Positions 52,553 through 62,000 of a stretch of DNA of 64,000 nt are shown piece by piece. Each line of letters begins with the position of its first letter. The first letter of the stretch is position 1. Source of the stretch: Aeoliella sp052161615. GTDB lineage: Bacteria; Planctomycetota; Planctomycetia; Pirellulales; Lacipirellulaceae. Both the position numbers and the translations under genes were made by a program. The notes beneath the pieces are model-generated. The model had not been told where the DNA came from, searched no databases, and saw nothing but the letters and a program-made list of their open reading frames with translations. The stretch covers positions 5,642,001-5,706,000 of the forward strand of contig NZ_CP197417.1 in assembly GCF_052161615.1 (NCBI RefSeq), read 5' to 3'.

Positions 52553-53077
52553 ATGTCCTCCAAGGAAGACCTATTTGCAAGCTTCTTCAGCGCCAATCAG
52601 CAGCGCATTTTTGGCTACATACTTGGCCTAGTGCGGAATACGTCCGACGCGCAAGACGTCCTGCAACAGACGGCGGTCACGGCTTGGCAGAAGTTCTCCG
52701 TATTCGATGTCAGTACCGATTTTCTTCCCTGGGCGGTAACCATCGCACGGTACGAGGCATTGAACTTTATGAAGTACCGCCGAAGAAGCAGGTTGTGTTT
52801 CGATCAGGAACTAATGGAACAGCTCGGAGAAGACGTCTGCGAAGTACCGAGTGACGCTGCGGAAGATCGTCTGGCGGCATTGGGTGAGTGCCTGAAGAAG
52901 CTGCCGGCCATGGACTCGAAGTTGATCGAGTGTCGGTATACGCATGGCCTGAGTTCGCTCCAGATCGCGGACATTCTCGACCGATCTCAGCCGAGTGTCT
53001 GTAATTCGTTGCGTCGTATTCGCGAAAACTTGATGCGTTGCATTAGCAAAAACCTTACACCAACGTGTGCGCTATGA
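52553..53077 (+). CDS. ECF-type sigma factor (Rhodopirellula/Verrucomicrobium family)
   Basis: A 174-residue sigma factor: region 2 LFASFFSANQQRIFGYILGLVRNTSDAQDVLQQTAVTAW, region 4 LKKLPAMDSKLIECRYTHGLSSLQIADILDRSQPSVCNSLRRIRENLM. The same family as the one at 30270-30809. It overlaps the FecR-type gene by ATGA, and a beta-helix gene follows, so this forms a three-gene operon. Confidence 0.9.
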   Translation: MSSKEDLFASFFSANQQRIFGYILGLVRNTSDAQDVLQQTAVTAWQKFSVFDVSTDFLPWAVTIARYEALNFMKYRRRSRLCFDQELMEQLGEDVCEVPSDAAEDRLAALGECLKKLPAMDSKLIECRYTHGLSSLQIADILDRSQPSVCNSLRRIRENLMRCISKNLTPTCAL

Positions 53078-54849
53078 GTGGTTCTGCTAGAGACAATTCG
53101 GTGCCACTTGAGCTTCGGATGCTAATTCACCGAAGCTTTGATGACTCGCTTGGCGAAGCCGAATTCGAAGAGTTGCAAGCGGCTCTCAAGTCGAATAGCG
53201 ACGCGAGGCTGCACTACGGCGATGTTGTTCGCTTCCACGCGGACTTGGTGGCAACCAAGCAGGCGGCCGCACTCTGCAGAGACGTGCAGCACGAGTATCA
53301 GACGTTGCCCCTACAACCCCGCCCTCGCAGCTTTCGCGACTGGTTGCCCGTCAAGCAGTGGCATCGAATCACAGATGCTGTCCGCCACATCCCTCCCCGC
53401 GCGGCAGCCTCACTGCTTGCTGCTGGCCTAGGACTTGGGTGCGGCGTAGGGATTATGGCGGCAGCTTGGGTTGCCGGTCCTCAGCAGTTCTTGCCCGTGC
53501 CTTGGAATTGGAGCGTAGGAAGTGACGTGGTGGCCCGGATTGCCTCGACGGACGCGGTCGACTGGCAGGCCATGGAGAATCCCGAGACATTGCCAACTCG
53601 CGGACTGCGCATCGGAGAGATGCTCCGCATCGAGCAAGGGTTGTTACAGATTGCGTATCGCAACGGCGTCTCGGTCATTCTGCGAGGGCCTGCGGTCTAC
53701 GAAGTGCGGTCGGAAAATGGTGGGAAACTATTTGCCGGAAAACTGTCGACCATCGTGCCTAGCGATAACCCCAACTTCCTGCTGGAAACTTCCTTAGGAA
53801 AGTTCCAACTGGGCCCCGGTCACTTCGGCATCGCCGCGGAGAACTCCGCCGCCGCGCGCCAGGTAACTTTTATGGGATTTTCGGGAGGCGCGCGTGGCGG
53901 CTCGGTTGCCCAATTCGAAAGCACCTTCGGGACAACCTCCAGTTTTGCCACTGGAGATGCGATTCAGTTTAATGACATGGGGCTGGTAACCCACGTGGCG
54001 ATGCCTGATACGAAAGAGTTCCCCAACAGTATGCCGGCAAGCAGCCGACCCCCGTTCGATGGGGACAGAATCTATCTTGGCAACCTGTTTGACGACAGCA
54101 CCACTGCGTCGCTCGACGAGGCGATGAAAACGGACCGATACAACGCAGCGGCAGAAACAATCGATCTGGGAGTCGCCTCTGTACACAATGGCGGTCTCGA
54201 TGTGGATGTAAGTCTTGCCGAAGATGGCGTGTTGTTCAATTTCCTGAACGTGGGTGGTGGTGGTGCCAAAGTGGGCGGGTTGCCAGGCAACGATACGCAC
54301 CGCTCGATATCCATAGCGCTACCAATTCGAACCACCGGCGAACTGCTGGGGCACGATATCTCGGAGGGTTCGCTCCCGAAAGTCGAAGAAGGGATAGGCA
54401 TCGACTCCAACAAGCTGTTGACCTTCGACCTTCAGGAGTTACGAGATGCGGGTAAGCTAGATGGCAAATTCATGCGATTCGTCGCAGACCGTGCCGGAAT
54501 GAATGATCGCGAGTACCCGCTGGATGGCAGTTTAGAGAAAGCCCATGCAAATATGATCGTCATCGTCAGCACCGAAGACAAAGTGCTCTCGGCGAACTTG
54601 AACGGTGAGGGAGTTCCGGTAACTCAACACGCGAACGTGTTTTCACTCGAAGTCGACGAAGCAAAAGCGACTAACGGAATGCGGTACAGCACCGATTTTG
54701 TAAAGTTCGACGTCGCGATCCCCCCGGAGGCCAGATTCCTGACTCTGGTTTCCACGCAACTCGAAAGCGAGCATTACGATCACACGGTGTTCTCGGGCGC
54801 GAGACTGGAGATTGAGCCGGCGCAAGAATCCCCGGCAGGCGCAAAGTGA
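53074..54849 (+). CDS. FecR-domain protein, putative anti-sigma partner
   Basis: A 591-residue protein with an N-terminal helical region (residues 10-60: LRMLIHRSFDDSLGEAEFEELQAAL), one membrane segment at about 110-135 (AASLLAAGLGLGCGVGIMAAAWVAG), and a FecR-like beta domain (LRIEQGLLQIAYRNGVSVILRGPAVYEVRS, then LETSLGKFQLGPGHFGI). The C-terminal half is beta-rich and ends in a LamG/NPCBM-like sensing region by shape only. Coupled to the ECF sigma gene by a 4-base overlap and to the beta-helix gene by a 4-base overlap. Confidence 0.84.
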   Translation: MSGSARDNSVPLELRMLIHRSFDDSLGEAEFEELQAALKSNSDARLHYGDVVRFHADLVATKQAAALCRDVQHEYQTLPLQPRPRSFRDWLPVKQWHRITDAVRHIPPRAAASLLAAGLGLGCGVGIMAAAWVAGPQQFLPVPWNWSVGSDVVARIASTDAVDWQAMENPETLPTRGLRIGEMLRIEQGLLQIAYRNGVSVILRGPAVYEVRSENGGKLFAGKLSTIVPSDNPNFLLETSLGKFQLGPGHFGIAAENSAAARQVTFMGFSGGARGGSVAQFESTFGTTSSFATGDAIQFNDMGLVTHVAMPDTKEFPNSMPASSRPPFDGDRIYLGNLFDDSTTASLDEAMKTDRYNAAAETIDLGVASVHNGGLDVDVSLAEDGVLFNFLNVGGGGAKVGGLPGNDTHRSISIALPIRTTGELLGHDISEGSLPKVEEGIGIDSNKLLTFDLQELRDAGKLDGKFMRFVADRAGMNDREYPLDGSLEKAHANMIVIVSTEDKVLSANLNGEGVPVTQHANVFSLEVDEAKATNGMRYSTDFVKFDVAIPPEARFLTLVSTQLESEHYDHTVFSGARLEIEPAQESPAGAK

Positions 54850-56792
54850 ACTGGAATGCCCTCGTAAGGTTCCAGTGCGCGACGCTGCTTCACTGGTGCG
54901 TGCTCTCCACCTGTCCGTCGCTTTGGGCGGCGACTTACGTGGTGTCACCTCTAGGTGATGACGCGCAATCAGGTACTTGGGAAGCGCCACTCAAATCCAT
55001 TTCGGCCGCCGCCACAAAGGCACAGGCGGGGGACACCGTGTTGGTGCGTGAGGGAGTTTATCGCGAGCGAGTGGCGCCGCCGCGAGGAGGCCGTCCGGGA
55101 AGTCCCATCGTCTATCGAGGGGAAGCCGGTAAGCGGGTGATCGTTAAAGGGTCGGACCTCTGGCAGCCCGGGTGGACCCACGAAGGCCACGGCATCTACT
55201 CGGCTCATCCCAAGGATTCGATGTTCAATGACATCCGCGAAGACTACGTCGATTCTCACAACCCGCTGAAAGTCGAGCTCGCCTCCACGCCCTTTCATCG
55301 CGAGGGCAAGAAGGAATCGGACCGTGGATTCGATGGAGATGCCAGTCTGGTTTTTACTTGTGGCCAGGTGTTCGTTAGTGGCGAGCCGCTTCGCGAGGTC
55401 CCCTTCAAGGGCGAACTGGAAGCAAATACGTGGTGGTACGACGCAGATGCAGAACTGGTGTTTCTACATCTCGGCGGGCGCGACCCACATAAATGCGAGA
55501 TCGAGCTGACCACTAGACGTCGGATTTTCGCACCGACGAAACGCGGGCTCGGGCACATCGTGGTTGAGGGATTCGTCTTTGAGCACTGTGGCAACCAGTA
55601 TCCGACGAACTTCTGGACAGAACCGGCCAATGCGCAGCGCGGCGCGGTCGGCACCGAGGCGGGACATCACTGGGTTATCCGGCACAATGTGATTCGCTTT
55701 GCTAAAACGTTCGCGTTAGATGTCGGCCGAGTGAACACCCACGACGAAGAAGACTCGTCCTACGACAACCTAGTGGAAGAAAACTATCTTATCGATAACG
55801 GGTCAGCGGGAGTGATGTCCTGCGGCTCTCGGAACTTGGTCATTCGCAAGAACGTTATTCTCCGCAACAATGGGCTCCATTTTCTCGGCGAGAAGCGCTG
55901 GGAACAAGCCGGCATCAAGTGCCATCTGTTTGTCGACGGGTTGATCGAAGGGAACTACATCGCCCACAACCATGACACCTACGGTATTTGGCTGGATAAC
56001 GAGTTCCCCGATTCGCGAATCACGGGCAATGTGATTCACGATAATGGAAGGGCTGGCGTGTTCCTTGAGATGAGCGATTATGGTTTCGATCGATTGCTTG
56101 TAGACCGCAATTTGATCTTCGACAATGTGGAGAACGCCGTTTACATCCACGATGCTTCGGGAGCCACATTCGTCAAAAACTTGTTGGCCAACACCAAGAA
56201 CACGCCAGGCTATGGCCAAGCCTTGTATATCCGGCAAGTCAAAGCGCGCGCAAAAACGGGGCACCATTCGTTCTTCGGCAATCTTTTTATTGGCAACGCC
56301 AAGAACATAGAAGTAAATTACCCGGCTTACCGTAGCGGGCCACTCCGGTTTGAGGAGAATCTCTACGACGTCGACCCCAACTTGCGGACCTTCGTCATTA
56401 ACTCTCAAAGTGACGTTCCTCGACCATTGGCCCACAGAGAGTTTCGCGCTCGCCTTCAGGCCGATCTAGCGGGCCACCAACTGCCCGATGCAGCTGAGCA
56501 AGTGGCCGGGAAGGTGTTCCTAAAGCACGACGAATGGAGGGCATTCTGGCAATCGCATGGGGAGCCCAACGATTTCCACAGTGTCTGTACCGCTGGGAAC
56601 TCAGTCTCTTACGACGAGAAGTCACGCACTCTGACTATTCAATTGAGTGCGATTCCCCCCACGGGTAGCGACACACACCTAAAGCCTACGTTGCTCTCCG
56701 GGCTCACGCGCGGGTCGAATAGACGAGTAGTCTGGAATGGCTTGCCTCTGGTCGAAAAGGGGGAGCTACCACGCGTTGAATGGCAGCGGTGA
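54846..56792 (+). CDS. Secreted parallel beta-helix protein (DUF1565-like)
   Basis: A 648-residue protein with GTG start (overlap GTGA) and a signal segment. The domain opens with ATYVVSPLGDDAQSGTWEAPL, then ISAAATKAQAGDTVLVREGVYRERV, a typical DUF1565/polysaccharide-lyase-like start, and continues as a beta-helix with N-x-I turns (DGLIEGNYIAHNHDTYGIWLDNE, GNVIHDNGRAGVFLEMSD, DNVENAVYIHDASG). No dockerin or sorting signal. It probably acts on a carbohydrate and is controlled by the sigma-FecR pair encoded in front of it. It is a distant relative of the beta-helix protein at 40706. Confidence 0.85.
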   Translation: MNWNALVRFQCATLLHWCVLSTCPSLWAATYVVSPLGDDAQSGTWEAPLKSISAAATKAQAGDTVLVREGVYRERVAPPRGGRPGSPIVYRGEAGKRVIVKGSDLWQPGWTHEGHGIYSAHPKDSMFNDIREDYVDSHNPLKVELASTPFHREGKKESDRGFDGDASLVFTCGQVFVSGEPLREVPFKGELEANTWWYDADAELVFLHLGGRDPHKCEIELTTRRRIFAPTKRGLGHIVVEGFVFEHCGNQYPTNFWTEPANAQRGAVGTEAGHHWVIRHNVIRFAKTFALDVGRVNTHDEEDSSYDNLVEENYLIDNGSAGVMSCGSRNLVIRKNVILRNNGLHFLGEKRWEQAGIKCHLFVDGLIEGNYIAHNHDTYGIWLDNEFPDSRITGNVIHDNGRAGVFLEMSDYGFDRLLVDRNLIFDNVENAVYIHDASGATFVKNLLANTKNTPGYGQALYIRQVKARAKTGHHSFFGNLFIGNAKNIEVNYPAYRSGPLRFEENLYDVDPNLRTFVINSQSDVPRPLAHREFRARLQADLAGHQLPDAAEQVAGKVFLKHDEWRAFWQSHGEPNDFHSVCTAGNSVSYDEKSRTLTIQLSAIPPTGSDTHLKPTLLSGLTRGSNRRVVWNGLPLVEKGELPRVEWQR

Positions 56793-57046
56793 CGATACAT
56801 CCCTCACGTTCCGCCGGTATCCCGCGGGCCTCTACCATCGTGAAGTCGGTCTGGTGACCCGGTGACCTACTTGCTGCGCAACGACCGTAAGCAGGTACGC
56901 CGGCCGTAAACTTCGGTGAAGTCCGCCTGTTAAAACCTGCCCTATGCTCTCGCACCAGAGTAGAACGCAAGGCGAGGTGAGCACCAAGAATGTGTTGGAA
57001 GAAATCTTCCTCAATCTTAGGGACACTTAGTCAATCGCCGATTACG

Positions 57047-57652
57047 TTATTTCATCTTGGAGATATCGAAGGTGGCCTCTTGTCCGCCGCGGGTGGTTAC
57101 ATCGACCACGAAGCCCGCGTCGGGAATGGAAGCCGGCACGCCTGGGCCTGACAGCTTGACGCGATAGATGCCGACTTGGCACATGGGAGATCCACGCTGA
57201 CCTTCAGGCAACTCGCTGTCGGCAATGGCCACGGCCGTACGTCCCCCTTCGTCGGTGGTGCCGGTTGCGGTGCGAAAGCCTTCGCCCATGAATGCTTCGG
57301 GCTCGAACGTCACCGTTACACCCGGCATGGGCCGCGAACCGCTGGTCACGCTGGAATAAACGTTGACCATTCGAGCGCCTGCCGAAAACAATTGCTCGAA
57401 ACGCGATGCCAACTCATCGACGGTGACTTTGCCATCGCCGTTGGCGTCATAACCTCCGGAGCTCAAAGCGGGACATGCTTTGAGCTCGGCCGCATCAATG
57501 GACGAGTCGCCGTTCTTGTCGTATTGCGACATTGCATCCGCGGCCAGCTGACTTGGAACTACCGTGCCCACCAGTTCGACCGGCGTACTGCTTCCGATGC
57601 AGCCGGTGACGTTAAGCAAAACTAGACACGCAGTGGCGTGGCTCACTCGCAT
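57047..57652 (-). CDS. EF-hand-containing lipoprotein
   Basis: A 201-residue lipoprotein: signal segment with lipobox LNVTGC. Two EF-hand-like loops follow (YDKNGDSSIDAAEL and YDANGDGKVTVDEL), then a beta domain ending VEFEP-like (GVTVTFEPEAFMGEG). It is 63 bases downstream of a DUF1559 gene on the same strand, the third DUF1559-lipoprotein pair of the window. The EF-hands suggest calcium binding. A GTG start at 57661 is also possible. Confidence 0.78.
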   Translation of the reverse strand: MRVSHATACLVLLNVTGCIGSSTPVELVGTVVPSQLAADAMSQYDKNGDSSIDAAELKACPALSSGGYDANGDGKVTVDELASRFEQLFSAGARMVNVYSSVTSGSRPMPGVTVTFEPEAFMGEGFRTATGTTDEGGRTAVAIADSELPEGQRGSPMCQVGIYRVKLSGPGVPASIPDAGFVVDVTTRGGQEATFDISKMK

Positions 57653-57714
57653 GAAATGCACCCGTAAACAATGTCAAGATTCTGGAAGCCGTCCGAACGA
57701 CCTCGGAATGGCCA

Positions 57715-58779
57715 CTAACGAACGCCGCCGGTGTTGGTGTTGCCGCGATAGTAGGCGTCGTGATCGACGGCCCCTTCCTTGCGATTGCAAGTTCCGCGGA
57801 ATAGCTCGGGATCGATGTCGTATCCAATGGCGTCGACGCTTCCATCGCAGTAGGCCATCACGAAAATAGACGGGTGAGCCGAGCCGAATCGCATGGTGTT
57901 TGCCGTGTTCAGTTGATCGGGTTCGGGAGGATAGAAGCCGTTCCGGAAATTGTCGTTGTTGAATCCGGTGCACCAAGTTTCGTTGTCGCCGCCGTCGAGG
58001 CCGGTTTCGTAGTCGGTGACATTCATGTACTTCTCGCCGAGCAGGTAGGTATTCGACGTGCCGTCGGTGACGTGCCTGATCGCTACTTCGCTACGGATGA
58101 AGCTGATGCCATTGAGCTCGACCTGCCCGGTTACCAGCGACTTGCCTGTTTTCCCATTCCGCCAGCCGTAGGTGTCGTAAGCGTTGTCAACCGAACCTGA
58201 ACCAGGATCGCCCGGGCCGGGGCCGGTTTCGTTTTGTTGCTGGTCGCCACAGTTGATGGCGTAATCGCTACGGCCGGCGATGTTGGCACTAGCCGGGTTG
58301 TTGCCGGCGTTGTACGCCACGAAAGTACCGTCGACTGGCTTGGGGAGAATGGCCGAAACGCGACGCGAAGGGCAGCGGATGGAATCCAGGGGGCTAGTGA
58401 CGATGAACCGCGCGCCTTCCTCCTGTTTCGGAGTGATGACATTGGGTTGGCCATCGGAGGCCTGCTCGTACATGTTGCTACCTTCGGTAAACGGCAACAA
58501 CGAGAAGATCCAGCCGCCCGGCTGTTTGGCACCAAATCCGCGATCGGCGTCCCCCACCCAGAAGTAACCCCAACCTCCCGACGGATAGAAACCCGCGGTG
58601 TCATGGTGGGTCAAGGCTGCGAGCGCGTGCTGCTTGATATTGTTCTTGCACTGCGTGCGACGCGCGGCTTCGCGGGCCGACTGCACTGCGGGTAGCAGAA
58701 GTGCGACCAGGATACCGATGATGGCGATAACCACCAGTAGTTCGACCAACGTAAAGCCGTTCTTGTTTTTTCGAATCAT
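57715..58779 (-). CDS. DUF1559 prepilin-like protein
   Basis: A 354-residue protein with MIRKNKNGFTLVELLVVIA, the prepilin N-terminus, and a DUF1559 domain (KNNIKQHALAALTHHDTAGFYPSGGWG, and YCDGSVDAIGYDIDPE at the end). GAGGG lies 8 bases before the ATG at 58779. Its partner lipoprotein follows. Confidence 0.92.
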   Translation of the reverse strand: MIRKNKNGFTLVELLVVIAIIGILVALLLPAVQSAREAARRTQCKNNIKQHALAALTHHDTAGFYPSGGWGYFWVGDADRGFGAKQPGGWIFSLLPFTEGSNMYEQASDGQPNVITPKQEEGARFIVTSPLDSIRCPSRRVSAILPKPVDGTFVAYNAGNNPASANIAGRSDYAINCGDQQQNETGPGPGDPGSGSVDNAYDTYGWRNGKTGKSLVTGQVELNGISFIRSEVAIRHVTDGTSNTYLLGEKYMNVTDYETGLDGGDNETWCTGFNNDNFRNGFYPPEPDQLNTANTMRFGSAHPSIFVMAYCDGSVDAIGYDIDPELFRGTCNRKEGAVDHDAYYRGNTNTGGVR

Positions 58780-58885
58780 GACGAGCACCCTCACACTGAA
58801 TAAAAGACTTGCTGCTCCCTGCGATCAGCGACCACTTTGGGCCGAAGTCGGCATTGGGAATGTGATAAGATTCGCAATTGCATTT

Positions 58886-58908
58886 GCCTGCCTCACGCGA
58901 GGTCAGGC
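58886..58908 (-). terminator. Hairpin downstream of the three-unit PEP-CTERM gene
   Basis: GCCTGCCTC (58886-58894) pairs with GAGGTCAGGC (58899-58908) with one bulged base and a 4-base loop. It lies about 150 bases past the stop of the three-unit gene; there is no T-run, so the assignment is weak. Confidence 0.35.
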
Positions 58909-59051
58909 ACGATTGTGCCAATCAGTGCATCGTGGAAAAGTAATTGCCTGAAGCATCGACGGTCGACAGCGCGCGACCAACCACACCTGTGTGCGATTCG
59001 TCGCGCTACTCTGCCATTTGTCTGCAATGTCCCAGTGCTACAGCTTGACTA

Positions 59052-62000
59052 TTAACTCCGGCGCCGAAGAGCAATTAACGCGCCACCGATGGCGAACAAG
59101 ACTAGCGACGAGGGCTCAGGTACAGCATTTCCGCTGAGCCAGTCGCCGAGGACCAAGTTCGGACCATTGGGGTGATTTGCACGCAGGATGAACCAGTCGC
59201 TGTAGTTGACCCGCCCATCCAGGTTCATGTCGCCCCAGCCCCAGGTCTCCCAGTCGCCAACGGTCAGCGAGTTGTGCGCGCCTTCAAACTCCTTCTCTTG
59301 ACGCCAACCGGCCACCATGGCCACGATGTCCGCGTTATTGACGGTTCCGTCGCGATTGACGTCACCCGGGTCCAAGGTGCCTTGCAAGTCGGGGTCGTTC
59401 GCGATTTGCTGTGCGATCCAAGCATTATCCCGCAGCAGGTTAAAATCGCCCGCATTAAAGTTAGTGCCTTGTCCGTAGACGTACATCTCGACGTCGTCAA
59501 CAACGCCATCGAAGAAATCGGTTGGCATGAACACTACTTCGCCAGGAGTAGCAGCCGGAGGGTTATTGGGCTTCTCGCCTGCACCTATCAGTAACGGGCC
59601 AAGGTGAGTCGTGCTGTTAACGTCGAACTCCGGAATCGGATCGTCGTTGGCGGCCACCGCGATCCCATTGATGTACAGCACCGAACGGAAGTTATCGCCG
59701 CCGGTGTTTTGGCTGTTGAACATGAAGTGGTACCACTGATTGGCGGCCGGAACCGCAACCGATGCGGGCACAGCGGCAATGCCATCGGCACCGCTTGCGT
59801 GCTGGGAATTCGAAATGGCCCATTGGCCGGCCGCGTTGATGGCGGGGCCACCGGTCAGCATGGTGTCGTAGGTAATCTGCTGGTAGGAACCAGTGAGCTT
59901 TTCAGGGAAGACATAGCCCTGCGTACCATGGCTGGTAATGCCAGCGTAGTTCTGGTTCGATCCTATGGCAGACGCCGGATGATTGAAACGCTGTCCCTGC
60001 AAGTAATCGTTGGTTCCATCGAAGCGAGCACCGAAACCCGTACGCCCGGTGCCAATGAGGGCCGTGTTCTGGTAAGTCGGACCGAAGACTGAGAGGTCCG
60101 CGAACGTCCCTGAGCCCGCGCCGGAGCTATCGACCGTGAAGAACGGGCCGCTGCCACCGAACTGAACACCCATCGGCGCATTATTGGTCGGGGATTCGAA
60201 CGCGTTGTCGTCGCCCATCTGGTAGTCGCGGTCGACGTAGTAAGCCGAAGCGGAAGTTGCGAGCAAGCAGCTAATGACTGCGGCGACCGCGATCTTCAAA
60301 GTAGCCATCGAGAATGCTCCTTGCAGTTTCTTGCGTCTGGTGGCAGCCAAGCCAACGATTGATGTCAGGGCCAACACCGCGAGCGAAGTGGGTTCGGGCA
60401 CTGAGCTCGCGGCGCTCAGCGATCCAGACGCTTCCGAGCCAAAGTTAGTTTTCCAGAGCGTATAGTCGCTGGCATTGATGCCACCCCCGTTGCCAGTGCC
60501 CGGGGCGAACGCCGATTCGTTGGCTGCACCGAGATTGTCACGCCACACGGTGTAGTCGGCGAGGTTCACGACGGAGTCGCCGTTGAAGTCGCCAGCAAGA
60601 GCGGCTGTCGTGACGTAGGTAACAATTCCAGTTCGCTGGTGGACATCGGTGTCGACGTAGGTGAAGACGAGATCTTCGGCTGGACCAGCGTAGAGATCCG
60701 TAAGGGTTAGGCTTGCACCGGGAGCCAGCGTATCCACCCCGTCCAACAAGTACTGCGACAGCGAAGTCGCGGTGGTGGTGCCTAAGACCTCCCAGTCCGA
60801 GCCGTCAATCGTGCCGGTACCCAGCGGAACGACGTCTGCAAAGTCGATGGCATTGCTGGCGCTCGTGATCTCGATGAAGTCCAGATTCACGGGATTGGCA
60901 GTCAGATTGCGAATGGTCGCGTTGCCATTGGCCTTGTTGACCTGGAGCGTTAGTAACTGCGGGGCGAGCTCCTGAACAATCTGCACGGCGTGAAGGCCTA
61001 CGTTCGCTCCGATGCGATTCAATCGCACATTGAGTTCAGAACCCGTTAAATCTTGATACAGGATGTAGTTGCTGGCGACTGCGCCGGCTTGCGTCTTTGC
61101 CGTCGCTTGGATGTAGTTGGCCGCCGATGTGAACGTTGCCTCCCCCGTCGCGGTGGCAAAGTAACGTTCGGAGCCCAACACTCCGTCTAGCGAGGTAAAA
61201 CCAACACGGTTGTCTCCATCGGATCCGACGTAGACGTAGGCGTCGTAGTACTGGTAGGGAATGCCGGTGACATCAACGCGGACTGGATCGCCATTGGTGA
61301 TCGAATCAAGGTATCCGTCGACCAGATTGCGATCCTGGTCGGCCGAGGGATTGCCGGCGAAGTTACCGGTGGAAGACCAAGTCTCGTTTGCCGACCAAGT
61401 GACGGACGCAGCGGTTGCTACTCCGTTTTGATTAAGCAGCATGCCGACGGTCGCATCATGGTCCGTCGCGGGGGTGTTACCACCGACGTTGTTCCAATTC
61501 GCTTGAGGCACCACGCCGGCCGATCCCGTCACGCTGGGGCCTGCTGCCGCAGGATCGTTATCGGTTTGGCCACCAATGAAGTTAATGCCGATGCCGACGG
61601 CACTGGCGTCCGAGCTGGCAAGCACGGCGACGCCGAGCGCAACTCCCAAGGCGATCTTGGCAACGCGACGACGGCGCATGATTAGTAGGGCCGCGGGAAC
61701 CGCCAAGCCCATCACAACAAGAGTCGAAGGCTCGGGGACCGCATTCGTAAGCAGTGCGAACGAACCTGCACCTTGAGCGGCCTCGTAGGCCGTCTTGAAC
61801 GCTCGGAGGTCGAATACATTGACCGCCAAGTCGCCGTTGATATCGCCAAGGGCATACGCTTCGCCAAGGGTCGAGCCAGTAAGGTCGGTGCCGTAGTTGT
61901 CGCGGACGGTGGGCCAGTCGAGCGCGTCGACCACGCCACTCGCATCGAAGTCGCCGGCGGTGAGCGGCAGTCCGTTGTTACCTTCGAATACAGTAAGTCC

